Source of the DNA: Hyphomonadaceae bacterium UBA1849
GTDB taxonomy: Bacteria > Pseudomonadota > Alphaproteobacteria > Caulobacterales > Hyphomonadaceae
Direction: 5' to 3'
NCBI GenBank assembly: GCA_002338565.1
Contig: DDIN01000002.1
Coordinates: 62,001 to 126,000 of the forward strand
Length of the DNA: 64,000 bases
Every line of letters begins with the position of its first letter. Within the stretch, counting starts at the first letter, position 1. Under the pieces are notes generated by a model. It was not told the DNA's origin. It was given only the letters and a program-made list of their open reading frames with translations, and made no database searches. Shown here one piece after another: positions 33,470-42,232 of this stretch. Made by a program: the position numbers and the translations under genes.

Positions 33470-36400
33470 CTAGCGCAGACTACGGTTCGTAATCCGGCGT
33501 TTAATGCCTTCGACAACCCGCTGACGTAAGCGCGCGGCAGAAATGCCGGTCGCGGTGCCGCGATCGGTTGCTTCAGGCGTTGGTGTGACAAGATGATCGT
33601 AAATTGCGACACCATTCAGGCAAAGGCTCAATTGTCTGCCATCCTGAGCAAGACCGCCTTCACCGCCTATGATGAATTCGATCAGATAGGTTTCTGCAGG
33701 TTCAGCCTCACGCAGATCAATGATCAGGTGCTGTTCGCCAGCTTTGGCGCTGTCTTCATGCTGGAGGTCGCCATTTACCAGAATTCTGTATGGCGTGGCG
33801 TTGATCACCAGATCGCGGAAGAAGGAGATATCCAGCTTCAGGCTCTCGATCTTGCTAGGGCCATCTTCCGGCCTGACGACGAGCGCTGCTTCGCGGCCCT
33901 CCATCCACTGATGTCCGGATTCAGGGAAGCTCCAGTCACCCATTTGCCCGGCGCTGAGACCGCCTGACAGAGATGATTTCACCACTGTATTCACAGGAAT
34001 ATCTGCGACACGCCCCATCATAATGAATTCAGATTCAAAGTCCCGACCGGACGCAAGTACATCGTCAGGCGTCGTTGGCGTGTCGGCAATAGCAGGCGCT
34101 TCCGGTGCGGCAGGCGCTGGTGCATCTGTCTTATCCGGATGCGAGGCCAGATAAAGGGAAGACGCCAGTGAGAAGCCTGACAGCATCACAGACAGCGTGC
34201 GTAGATCACCTTCCGGAGTGAAGTTGCGATCCGGTGCCAGTTCGATGCGATAGATATCATCATCAGACACGGCGTCAGACGGGATATCGAACAGGATAGA
34301 GCGTTGGTCAGTATCGATCAGTTCTTCGTGCGCTTTGACGCCATTGACTGAGAAGACGAGATTCAATGCGCCCTCATCAAGGGCGAGCGTCTTTGTAGAC
34401 AGGAACATTTCCACCCGCTTCGGGGTATCGAAACTGTTCCAGCCGACATGGATGGTGCCGCTCGAACCCACGAGCCAGACACCATCTGCTTCCATATGGC
34501 TCCAGCCTTCATCAAGCGATGTGCCGTCAAATCCTGATGCAGCGGACACAAATTGCCATTCGCCGTCTTTGACAGGCGTCGGAATGACGTCCGACTTCGG
34601 TTCAACCGGTGCCGGTTTTGGTTCTGGTGCGGCAGCCGGAGCGACAGGCTCTGCGGCAGGCGCGATAGCCGCGCCTTCTTCACACTTGATGGTGAGTTCT
34701 TTGACGCTGATGGACAGATCACGGACGTCGCCCGGAACATCTGCTGTAAGTTTAGCGACGAATTCCATCACAAACGTGCCGCCTGGCAGGATTGTGCCCG
34801 GCGGGATGCCAATGTCGAACAGCATGAAGTTCTTGTTGAACTTATAGGTGCCGATTTCTTCCCCGTTGATGAGGACTGTCATGGTCTGTCCGGAAGCGAC
34901 CAGATCGCCCACAGTGCTTGCGGCCAGATAGATGCGGTGCGGAACACCTGCATTTTTCGGCGCTCGTAGCAGGAAGCCGGCGCGTCGACCGTCCATCCAG
35001 GTGTGCGCAGCTTCAGGGAAGCTCCAGTCACCCAGCATGAAGTCATGCTTCAGGATCTGCCCATTGATCGTGTAGGTGGTTTTGCTCTCGAATTCGAAGA
35101 ATTCGTCTTCCTCGATACGGACAGGGAAGGGGACAGCCTCGCGATGTTCGTCGACGGTTTCTTCATATGGTTCAGCTGGTGGCTCGAGTTCGAAATACTC
35201 GGCGAGTTTCTGATAGTACCGGTCGTGCGAGAAATATTTGCTCGCGAAACGGAAGCCGTCCTGGGCCCTTTTGCGACGGACATCGGTATCTTCAAGCAGC
35301 TCCAGAATATCGTCAGCCATATCCTCAGGCGAGGTGGCGACGTGGAAATAGTCTTTGGCTTCGTCCGCCAGATCGTAAAGCGCACGGTCGTTGATCGCGA
35401 AAGCCTGTCCGTCGCTAAGTGTCTCGATCACTTTGGTCGGGAAGCCCGTGCCTTCGGTAATCGACAGCACGGTGACTTTGGCCATCTGGTAGATCACGCC
35501 CAGATCGTCAACGCGCCCTAATGGAACGATCGAGGTCGGATATTTGGCCCGCTGCTCTTCGTCGACTTCGTTGACGACGCGCGAAATGCTACCCGCGATG
35601 AAGAGGCGATACCCTTTCGGCGCGAGATACGGCAGGAAGGTTTTCTCAATGAAAGAGAGCAACGACACATTGTTAGCCGGGTGGCTGGTGCCGACATACA
35701 GAAGGTCGACTTCCACGGTGTTCACATCGTGAAGCAGCATAGCTGTCTTCATGTAAACGTTCTTCTGAATATTATCCTTCAGATAGCTTTCGCAAGCGAT
35801 CGGATCTGAAATGTCGACGCGATTATCCCAGAGGCCTGCAATCGGGATTGGGCGAAGCACTTCGACCTTATTGTTTTCGGTCTCATAGCTTTCTTTGAGC
35901 GGACCTGCGATCGCAATGGCGTGGTCTGCTAGCTCAGAGGTTTTCTGCTCGTCGAGACGCTCGCGCTTGTCGAGTTCGTTGTTCCAGCGTGTGTCGAAAT
36001 CGTCTTTGTCGCGGAGCTTGCGACGAATGCGGTTCTGGTGTTCCAGCCAGTCATGGAGTTCCACCACCACAGGGGCTTCAACGCCTGAAAAGACGTTGCG
36101 GACCATTGGTAGCGAGTAGGCATAGTTTGTGAAAAAACCTTTGAGATTGAACCGGTCCAGCGCCATCTTCGTGGTGCTGTTCAGACCGAAAAACCGTTCC
36201 ATATAGGAGCGCTGCGCAGAGTGGGCGAGGTTTTCGCGCTTATCCATATATTGCGGATTTGAGAAACCCGATTCTGCGATGCGTCCGGAGAGAATTGAAC
36301 CGAATAGCGGCAGGAACTCGAAATCATCCCAGCTTTTGAAGAAGCGGCTGACGCGTTCTTTCTTCCAGGCGTTATAGCTGTTCGCGTCCTGGAACGGCCA

Positions 36401-37843
36401 TGGGATGTCGATCATGATCGTCAGAACATCGAGATCTTTAAGCGCTTTCAAATGTCCGCGTTGAACGAATTCCGAGCCACCCGAATCGCCGCCCATAGCG
36501 AGGTAGACGACAGCGCCCTGATAATTTTTTAGAGGTGGTTGATCAAAGCCCTCGGCATTCTTTTCGTGAAGATCGAACAAGCGGCCAAGAAAGCCGCTTT
36601 CCGCAAAGTATTCGAGGCCGCTCTTGGTTGCGCGCAGTGATTCGCGGTCGAACTTGACCTTCTTGAGTTGCTTGAGAAGAGCCTCGGCAAAAGAGCCGGC
36701 AGAAAACTCTGAAGGCACAAGCAGATTGTAGCCGTCAAAGGTCTCGGCAACGTCGATGTCCGGGGAGGTGAGCAGCATTTTGCCGCCAGCCAGCATTTCA
36801 ACGGCAACGCCGGACCCGCGAATGCGGTAGGATTCCGGTTCATAGCCGAGGAAGCAGATGTCTGTTTCGTCGATGGCCGTCTGATACTCTTCGGTTGAGA
36901 GCTTACCGAGGATCTGGATATTGTCGTACGTCTTGGCGAGGTTTTCCAGCGTACGACGGGCCGTTTTGATCTCGACTGTGTCGTTCAACGGAGAAGAGAA
37001 TGTCTGCAGCTGGAAGCGGATTTTCTGGAAATCGTCCCCCAGTTCCTGAATCATCCGGTCAATCACGCCTGGCAGCAGCTGGAAGCCTTTCTCATGGCGC
37101 GCTTCGCCGAGGAAGGCGATCACGGGCCGTGGGTCCTCGCCCATGCGTTGTTCGAAACAGTGGTCGGGCAGAGGGCCAACCATCATCGGGAAGTGCAGGC
37201 CGACCTGCTCTTCATACGTCTTCTGTAGCCGGATTGTCTCAGTGTGGAAGAAGGCGTAGCGGCCGATAAAGCCCTGCTGATTGTACTTATTCAGGATGTC
37301 GCAGAAGGTATAATTACCAACGCGCTCGCCCTGAATGAGCTCCGGAAGAATGTAAATTTGAGCATACAGTTTCGGACGCAGATGGTCCGGACGCAGCATG
37401 AGGAAAACAAACCAAGCATGTGCCAGCGGAGTGGAGACTGTGTGGCAGTAGAATGTGTCGTCCGCAGTGAAGCGGAGTTCCTCGTCGATGGCGAGCAATT
37501 GCTGAAGATGGATTTCCCAGTCATGCAGCTCGTATTCGTCGTTAAACTCTACTGGTATACGGCGACGGCCCTCCGAGATTCCCGGGAAATCAAAGGCTAG
37601 CGCTTTGAAATGCGCACGGATTGAGAAGCCGAGCTTCTTGTTGAGCGCTTTTGATTCGGGAAAATGGCGGTTGCCCAGAATAGTGACAGCGTAGCCGGAC
37701 TCAACTGCGCTGGCAGCCACACGGACAGATGTCTGATAGTTGTGGCCGGTACCGATCTGCAGGTCTGGATCGAGAATAAAAAGCCGTTGCTTTGCGCTTT
37801 TTTTGCTTCTCGCACGTGAGGTGCTTTTTATTTCTCTGAACAT
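33470..37843 (-). CDS. Giant two-domain glycosyltransferase with three C-terminal beta-sandwich modules
   Basis: 1457 residues. An N-terminal GT4-like (GT-B fold) domain covers about 20-430: IGTGHNYQTSVRVAASA, IAFLGEARHEKGFQLLP, and GSGVAVEMLAGGK with a donor-binding glutamate. A second GT4-like domain covers about 445-890: MGGDSGGSEFVQRGHL, LLYVGTSHPANNVS and ITEGTGFPTKVIETLSDG. After an acidic linker come three related beta-rich modules at about 913-1053, 1093-1225 and 1275-1418. The first and third share GDWSFPE.. followed by W-M-x-G-R; all three contain a VNG/ING turn and end with a GDxRxLSV-like strand. Pro/Ala-rich linkers separate them. It probably builds two linkages of a surface polysaccharide while the modules bind the glycan. 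It is the first gene of the GT-lipoprotein-permease-ATPase operon, or the second if the WcbI-like gene is cotranscribed. Confidence 0.85.
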   Translation of the reverse strand: MFREIKSTSRARSKKSAKQRLFILDPDLQIGTGHNYQTSVRVAASAVESGYAVTILGNRHFPESKALNKKLGFSIRAHFKALAFDFPGISEGRRRIPVEFNDEYELHDWEIHLQQLLAIDEELRFTADDTFYCHTVSTPLAHAWFVFLMLRPDHLRPKLYAQIYILPELIQGERVGNYTFCDILNKYNQQGFIGRYAFFHTETIRLQKTYEEQVGLHFPMMVGPLPDHCFEQRMGEDPRPVIAFLGEARHEKGFQLLPGVIDRMIQELGDDFQKIRFQLQTFSSPLNDTVEIKTARRTLENLAKTYDNIQILGKLSTEEYQTAIDETDICFLGYEPESYRIRGSGVAVEMLAGGKMLLTSPDIDVAETFDGYNLLVPSEFSAGSFAEALLKQLKKVKFDRESLRATKSGLEYFAESGFLGRLFDLHEKNAEGFDQPPLKNYQGAVVYLAMGGDSGGSEFVQRGHLKALKDLDVLTIMIDIPWPFQDANSYNAWKKERVSRFFKSWDDFEFLPLFGSILSGRIAESGFSNPQYMDKRENLAHSAQRSYMERFFGLNSTTKMALDRFNLKGFFTNYAYSLPMVRNVFSGVEAPVVVELHDWLEHQNRIRRKLRDKDDFDTRWNNELDKRERLDEQKTSELADHAIAIAGPLKESYETENNKVEVLRPIPIAGLWDNRVDISDPIACESYLKDNIQKNVYMKTAMLLHDVNTVEVDLLYVGTSHPANNVSLLSFIEKTFLPYLAPKGYRLFIAGSISRVVNEVDEEQRAKYPTSIVPLGRVDDLGVIYQMAKVTVLSITEGTGFPTKVIETLSDGQAFAINDRALYDLADEAKDYFHVATSPEDMADDILELLEDTDVRRKRAQDGFRFASKYFSHDRYYQKLAEYFELEPPAEPYEETVDEHREAVPFPVRIEEDEFFEFESKTTYTINGQILKHDFMLGDWSFPEAAHTWMDGRRAGFLLRAPKNAGVPHRIYLAASTVGDLVASGQTMTVLINGEEIGTYKFNKNFMLFDIGIPPGTILPGGTFVMEFVAKLTADVPGDVRDLSISVKELTIKCEEGAAIAPAAEPVAPAAAPEPKPAPVEPKSDVIPTPVKDGEWQFVSAASGFDGTSLDEGWSHMEADGVWLVGSSGTIHVGWNSFDTPKRVEMFLSTKTLALDEGALNLVFSVNGVKAHEELIDTDQRSILFDIPSDAVSDDDIYRIELAPDRNFTPEGDLRTLSVMLSGFSLASSLYLASHPDKTDAPAPAAPEAPAIADTPTTPDDVLASGRDFESEFIMMGRVADIPVNTVVKSSLSGGLSAGQMGDWSFPESGHQWMEGREAALVVRPEDGPSKIESLKLDISFFRDLVINATPYRILVNGDLQHEDSAKAGEQHLIIDLREAEPAETYLIEFIIGGEGGLAQDGRQLSLCLNGVAIYDHLVTPTPEATDRGTATGISAARLRQRVVEGIKRRITNRSLR

Positions 37844-37978
37844 ATCAAATCGTACACTTAATGCGGGCCTGAAATTATTCCCGACCTGAACGCAACTGAC
37901 GTGTTCATAAAGCTATACGCCGTAGGCGGCGTCAACGTCCGAAACCCCGAAACGCGTCGTCCTGGCCAGATATGCTTA

Positions 37979-38022
37979 GCGACGCCCCACCGATACAGAT
38001 GTATCGGAGTTGAGAGCGTCGC
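37979..38022 (-). terminator. Nested hairpin downstream of the WcbI-like gene
   Basis: Outer stem GCGACGC (37979-37985) / GCGTCGC (38016-38022) encloses an inner 8-bp palindrome CCGATACA / TGTATCGG (37990-38007). It begins about 13 bases beyond the WcbI-like stop on the minus strand and lies before the large glycosyltransferase. There is no T-run, so it may be an mRNA-processing or partial termination element rather than a classical terminator. A second small hairpin, ACGCCG/CGGCGT, is at 37917-37932. Confidence 0.5.
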
Positions 38023-38034
38023 CAGCGGGTATGA

Positions 38035-38928
38035 CTATGCCATCGCCGGAGCGAATTTGAGTGGTGTGAGCGGTTGCAGATCCATGATGCTGCATTTCTT
38101 CGACCGGCAGAATTCTGCGAAGAATTTTGCGCTCATACGCATCGCCGTTTCACGCGACACGTCGATAGAATTACCTTCTACCTTGCCACGTACCACCTGA
38201 GACGTGCGGTATTCAAAGCCCAGTGCTTCGGCGAGGTAATCCGGAACCGGAAAATAAGAGCGTGTGACGAGATCATTCGCAGCCGGTGGAATCAGACGCG
38301 GCGTTGCTTTCTCACCGAGATGTTTGACCAGACGGTCGCCCAGCTCGCCGAGTACGCTTCCTGCCGGAAGATTAAAGTTGTAGAATGTCTGAGACTTTCT
38401 GCTTTCGGAAGCGATGAAGTCCGCAATCTTAACGTCGAAATCCTTCTCGGCGTTCTGATAGCTGCTGACCGCAGAGTCCCAAGTTGCCTGGACATCGATT
38501 GTTTCACCGGGTGCCGTGCGCACGAGTAGGTGGATGACATCTTCCACATCAAGGCCGCGCTTCATCAGCTCGAGAATGACGGAGTAGTGATAATCTCCAG
38601 CCAGTGCCGGGTTGTATAGGAACTCGCCTTTGGAGATGACGTAGCCGACATCAGGCTGGAGGCCATAAAAGACCAGCGGAGCGAACGGGATAACCGCGCT
38701 GCCATGCTTGCCTTTTAGCGCGTCAATGCTGAGATCGTCGCCCTTATCGTACGATGTGAAAATAACATCATAGTTTCCAAGATTGTCTTTGACTGTGGCC
38801 TTGGTCGCCGGGTCGAGAAATTCCGGCTGATAGGAGTCTACCTTCTCAAACAGATCCAGAGATCTGAAGTATTCACCCAATGCGTGGTGACAGTGGTCTG
38901 ACAAGACCACCAGCGACAGGTTACTCAT
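38035..38928 (-). CDS. WcbI-like polysaccharide biosynthesis protein (putative acyltransferase)
   Basis: 297 residues, no signal peptide. The overall pattern resembles WcbI-type capsule proteins: an N-terminal strand and turn (VVLSDHCHHALGEYFRSL, where WcbI has a GNCQ-like motif), DVIFTSYDKG, a central PFAPLVFYGLQPDVGYV and NPALAGDYHYSVILEL. WcbI has an acetyltransferase/hydrolase-like fold but its exact reaction is not settled. The assignment is uncertain because the N-terminal cysteine motif is altered. AGGGA precedes the ATG. It is upstream of the large glycosyltransferase on the same strand, separated by 190 bases that contain hairpins. Confidence 0.5.
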   Translation of the reverse strand: MSNLSLVVLSDHCHHALGEYFRSLDLFEKVDSYQPEFLDPATKATVKDNLGNYDVIFTSYDKGDDLSIDALKGKHGSAVIPFAPLVFYGLQPDVGYVISKGEFLYNPALAGDYHYSVILELMKRGLDVEDVIHLLVRTAPGETIDVQATWDSAVSSYQNAEKDFDVKIADFIASESRKSQTFYNFNLPAGSVLGELGDRLVKHLGEKATPRLIPPAANDLVTRSYFPVPDYLAEALGFEYRTSQVVRGKVEGNSIDVSRETAMRMSAKFFAEFCRSKKCSIMDLQPLTPLKFAPAMA

Positions 38929-38993
38929 AAAATTGTCCCTCGTTCAGTACGCCTGAAACGCAATGCACGACAACAATAGTCCCCACTGCCGCC

Positions 38994-39015
38994 ATGAGTG
39001 AAAACATGCACTCAT
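38994..39015. promoter_or_regulatory. Inverted repeat upstream of the WcbI-like gene
   Basis: ATGAGTG / CACTCAT separated by 8 bases, 66-87 bases before the start of the WcbI-like gene. The position fits an operator or a 5'-leader hairpin; no regulator can be named. Confidence 0.35.
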
Positions 39016-39169
39016 AAACATCACGTCCCGTGGTGGGCAATCTATAGATATCGAGTCAGGTGTCCAGCCGAATAAGTGTGAATTTCAGTAGTAAAGCCGC
39101 ACGTATTCCCGCGTTACAATGACGCCTGATTGAAGGGTTTTAACAGGGCACGACATCAGGGAAGCACCT

Positions 39170-39204
39170 TCTGGTAGTGTTTTTTGTGCACTAAGGGGCG
39201 GTAG
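39170..39204 (+). promoter_or_regulatory. JUMPstart/ops-like sequence, speculative
   Basis: TCTGGTAG at 39170-39177 and GGGGCGGTAG at 39195-39204. The second contains the 8-base ops core GGCGGTAG known from RfaH-controlled polysaccharide operons, and TCTGGTAG also resembles part of the JUMPstart consensus as I recall it. Against it: the spacing differs, there is no coding gene directly downstream on this strand, and the 8-mer occurs elsewhere in the window by chance. Confidence 0.2.
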
Positions 39205-39417
39205 GCCTGAAAATCCGGCGAATTCATTGTGAATTCTTGCTACTTAAAGCGGAGCGAACTGAGTGAGACGGCAATTTTCGGCACTGGGGATGTGGAGATG
39301 TCGAATAGAATGAAAGTTTAAATATATGCAGTGCTGAACTGAATTTGACCGGCGATGAGCAGTAATTCGGCAGAAAAACAGGTTCAGTTTTGTTATGCAG
39401 GGATGTGAGCTACTTGC

Positions 39418-39448
39418 AAAAAAAAGCGGGACCGTTTGCGGGTCCCGC
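39418..39448 (-). terminator. Rho-independent terminator of the sulfotransferase-acyltransferase pair
   Basis: Eight-bp stem GCGGGACC / GGTCCCGC, followed on the minus strand by eight Ts, 20 bases beyond the acyltransferase stop codon. Confidence 0.93.
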
Positions 39449-39468
39449 GATTTTGAAGCCAGTCGACG

Positions 39469-40164
39469 TTATACGCCGCTTTGTAACTCAGAAAGGATGC
39501 CTTCTTCCATTTCGTTCGGGCCCATCGGAGACCGACACCAGGAGACGTTGTCTTTGATCTTCTTGGCTGGAATCCCGCCAAAAATGGTTTTCGCTGGCAT
39601 GTCGGACGTCAGGATGGAGCCTGCGCCCAGAATACCGCCCGGACCGATACGAACATCCGGCATGATAGTCGTACGGCGTCCAATCCAGACATGCTTGCCA
39701 ATCTCGATTTTACGGCGATGGGCGTTCACGACATCCATGGTTTCAAGGTCGATAATGCCATGCTGGTCATTAGACTGAAGCAGGATTTCATCTGACCAGA
39801 GACCGTTCTCGCCAATTTTTACATCAGCCAGGTCCATAACCATACGTGCAGAGTTGATCGTTACACCTTCACCAATACGCAGAGTGCTTGGTCGCCATGT
39901 GCGGATATTAGCGAAGATGTGTCCGGCTGTATGAATCTCGATTTTTGCGCTGCCCGGGCCGATTACGAATGTCAGATTGCCGTTCAGATTCGGCTTGGAG
40001 ATCAGAATGTCGACATTGTTACGGTTACCGCCAATTGGGGGCGATTTAAACTGAAGAGCCCCCATTGAGGATTGTGGAGCGCGGACGCGGCAGTTTCGAA
40101 ACAGGCTGCGCTGCCCTTCGGGCATAAATTCTGCGAGGTCGAATTCCTTCAGCTCCTCACTCAT
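39469..40164 (-). CDS. Hexapeptide-repeat (left-handed beta-helix) acyltransferase
   Basis: About 231 residues. The C-terminal half shows hexapeptide repeats typical of acetyl/acyltransferases: IEIGKHVWIGRRTTIMPDVRIGPGGILGAGSILTSD in staggered six-residue turns (about 155-190), followed by the FGGIPAKKIK segment found in CatB/WbbJ/NeuD-type enzymes. It probably O- or N-acetylates a sugar of the surface glycan; the substrate is not known. The start is ATG at 40164, which overlaps the sulfotransferase stop by four bases (ATGA) and indicates translational coupling; GAGAGG lies upstream. Followed by a strong terminator, so this is the last gene of a two-gene operon. Confidence 0.85.
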   Translation of the reverse strand: MSEELKEFDLAEFMPEGQRSLFRNCRVRAPQSSMGALQFKSPPIGGNRNNVDILISKPNLNGNLTFVIGPGSAKIEIHTAGHIFANIRTWRPSTLRIGEGVTINSARMVMDLADVKIGENGLWSDEILLQSNDQHGIIDLETMDVVNAHRRKIEIGKHVWIGRRTTIMPDVRIGPGGILGAGSILTSDMPAKTIFGGIPAKKIKDNVSWCRSPMGPNEMEEGILSELQSGV

Positions 40165-40913
40165 ACGTATTCCTCTCCCCAGAAGTCCGCTGGTTTGTTG
40201 CAATAATAAAATAGGTTCTGGACGTCTTTTGAGAGCGTCTTCTGAATTTCGGCGATCCGTTCTTCAGAAATATCTTTGACTGACCAGCGCTTCACATCGG
40301 TTGCATAGGCTGCGCCGACATTGTGACGCTCTGGCGGGATCTGGTCGCCGATTTCGTCAATGCCGAGGAAATGGAAGATGTCGTTCATCGTCTCGGCGTG
40401 CTTGCTGATCAGGTCTTCCATGAAGACGACTTTGATCTGACGAGTTGGGAAGAGCGCAAGATAAGCCTGCAGCTGATAGTAATACCGTGTGCGGTCGATA
40501 AAGAACTTCCGGTGCTGTTCATGCGCCAGAGATTTTTCAATATCCTTGAAGGTGTGGGCCTGCGTGCGGGACCAGTGATTGAAGTGTGAGACAATCCGCT
40601 TGATCGGTTCGCGGACGATGTAGATAATCTTCATGTCCGGATTGAGGTCGTAAATGTTCTGCGGAACGTCAGGAAACTCGTCGCGGAAAGAATATTGCGG
40701 CGTGGATTCAAAATAGATTTTTACGCCGTCACGAACTTTGAAGTTCGATTTGTACCAGTCGACGCCCTTATCCATGAAGCGTGAGAAGTACATCAGCTCT
40801 TTATCACCAGCGCCAAAAACCTGCGGATGTGCGTCCAGATAGTTGTGAAGAGATGTCGTGCCTGCCTTGCCGGCGCCAACAACGATCAGGTTAGGAATGG
40901 TCGTGTTCTGCAT
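40161..40913 (-). CDS. PAPS-dependent sulfotransferase (heparan N-sulfotransferase-like)
   Basis: 250 residues. Both cofactor-binding blocks are well preserved: the 5'-phosphosulfate loop GAGKAGTTSL (13-22) and the 3'-phosphate block IYIVREPIKRIVSHFNHW (about 95-112). The Sulfotransfer_1 fold also shows KELMYFSRF and YFESTPQYS segments. It would transfer sulfate from PAPS to a carbohydrate, here presumably a surface polysaccharide. Its stop overlaps the start of a hexapeptide acyltransferase, so the two modifications are probably made together. Divergent from a second sulfotransferase gene across 315 bases. Confidence 0.9.
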   Translation of the reverse strand: MQNTTIPNLIVVGAGKAGTTSLHNYLDAHPQVFGAGDKELMYFSRFMDKGVDWYKSNFKVRDGVKIYFESTPQYSFRDEFPDVPQNIYDLNPDMKIIYIVREPIKRIVSHFNHWSRTQAHTFKDIEKSLAHEQHRKFFIDRTRYYYQLQAYLALFPTRQIKVVFMEDLISKHAETMNDIFHFLGIDEIGDQIPPERHNVGAAYATDVKRWSVKDISEERIAEIQKTLSKDVQNLFYYCNKPADFWGEEYV

Positions 40914-41228
40914 CGGGTCCCCTCACTCTACAGATATCGTACCTTACTCAGCTACTCTGCGTGATTTCAATAATCAACACCGAGTTTCCAGAAGTCGGAC
41001 GTGACGAAAATTCTTTTGGGGAGGTGCAGCTGATTGGAACGCGCGCGCAATGATGCAGAATGAATTGTTGGTCCAAAATACATATTTTCCAATATTGTGA
41101 GCGCTATTGCTTAGTGCCTGCGCAGTTACCAGCTCGCCAGGAGAGCCCTTGCCGGTTTGTATAAAATCAGGTTGCGTCGGCGTAAAATATCAGCATGACA
41201 TGCCTGCGTTGATTATAGGGGACTTTGA
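40914..41228. other. 315-base divergent promoter region
   Basis: Lies between divergently transcribed sulfotransferase genes. No protein gene or RNA gene is visible. It includes a TATAAAAT stretch at 41160-41167 that may be a -10-like element for the plus-strand gene, and a small inverted repeat GCATGACATGC at 41193-41203. No clear -35 match is seen at the right distance. Confidence 0.5.
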
Positions 41229-42185
41229 GTGGCTAAAAAGAAGACCGTGTTTCTGCATATCGGTACGAACAAGACCGGTACGTCCAGCATTCAGCACCAT
41301 TTCTTTCAAAACCGCGCCCTGCTGGCCAGCCACGGCATCAGCTACCCCGGCCTCGGACAAGACGCTGCCGCGCATCATGAGCTGCTGAGCTGGGTAACCC
41401 ACCCGAAAAAGCATGAGAAACACCTCAAAGCGCTGCGTAAGGAAATTGCGCCATTCGACACGACTATCATCTCGAGCGAGTCACTCTGCGATCTTGAGAA
41501 GCCGGAAACGCTGAAAGAGGTGTTCGCCGGTTATGACATTCGGATCATTCTGTATCTACGTGATCCTGTCCGCTATCTTCTCAGCTGGTGGCAGCAGGAC
41601 ATCCAGATGGGCAAGCGCTATCCTGATATGAGCCAGTATCTGGTCACCAAGCGCCGCTCCTATATCGATCTGGTTGACCGTTGGGTGGAGGTGTTCGGCA
41701 AGGCGAATGTCACCGCGCATGTTTATGATCGTCAGCAATTGCCAAAGGGCGATGTTCTGCTCGACTTCAAAAACATCACCGGCACGAGTGATATTGAAGG
41801 CATGCAGCGCCTGCCATGGGATAATAACCCAAGCGTTTCGGGAAACCTTCTTTACTTCAAACTCGTCTACAATACGCTGCGTCTCCCAGATGCGACGAGC
41901 CAGAAAATGATTGATGGCCTGACGGATGCGTCCAAGCTGGATTCGACCTTCCGTATCGTGCCTAAGGTGCCTGAAATCCTGGCTGCGGGTACGCGCCGGA
42001 TTTACAATGAAGAACTTAAAGAACTTCGTGATCGCCATGGGGTGGAAGTGCCTACGACCCGGTCTATCGATGGCGTCCGTATTCCTGAGTTGGACACAAT
42101 CCGCCGTGATTTTCGCAAAGTCATGGAATTCTCCGAAGAGAAGGGCCTGCCCCTTGCTGAAATGGCGAAGTATGTGAAATTCTGA
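41229..42185 (+). CDS. Sulfotransferase-like protein of the HIGTxKTGT group
   Basis: 318 residues. P-loop HIGTNKTGTSSIQ (about 9-21) matches the PAPS 5'-phosphosulfate loop and IILYLRDPVRYLLSWW (about 106-121) the 3'-phosphate block, with Arg and Ser in place. The rest, including WGNNPSVSG-like PWDNNPSVSGNLLYFK, follows the pattern of the protein encoded at 10940-11881. It probably sulfates a glycan, though some members of this group have no tested activity. The start is GTG at 41229, with AGGGGA upstream. Followed by a small coiled-coil gene and a GT4 glycosyltransferase gene, probably in one operon. Confidence 0.82.
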   Translation: MAKKKTVFLHIGTNKTGTSSIQHHFFQNRALLASHGISYPGLGQDAAAHHELLSWVTHPKKHEKHLKALRKEIAPFDTTIISSESLCDLEKPETLKEVFAGYDIRIILYLRDPVRYLLSWWQQDIQMGKRYPDMSQYLVTKRRSYIDLVDRWVEVFGKANVTAHVYDRQQLPKGDVLLDFKNITGTSDIEGMQRLPWDNNPSVSGNLLYFKLVYNTLRLPDATSQKMIDGLTDASKLDSTFRIVPKVPEILAAGTRRIYNEELKELRDRHGVEVPTTRSIDGVRIPELDTIRRDFRKVMEFSEEKGLPLAEMAKYVKF

Positions 42186-42232
42186 TTGCGGAATCAGGCA
42201 ACCAAACATGCGTCGGGGGCGCGCTTATCAGA

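Larger units (their letters stand above)
38929..39468. other. 540-base intergenic region without a protein gene
   Basis: No convincing open frame with a ribosome-binding site is visible. The region holds the promoter side of the WcbI-like gene, a 7-bp inverted repeat (38994-39015), a 10-bp palindrome ATCTATAGAT (39040-39049), an ops/JUMPstart-like sequence (39170-39204), a repeated GAATTC pair near 39220-39235, and the terminator of the upstream acyltransferase gene (39418-39448). It is noticeably more A/T-rich than its neighbours between about 39000 and 39400. An untranslated RNA or long 5' leader is possible. Confidence 0.6.
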
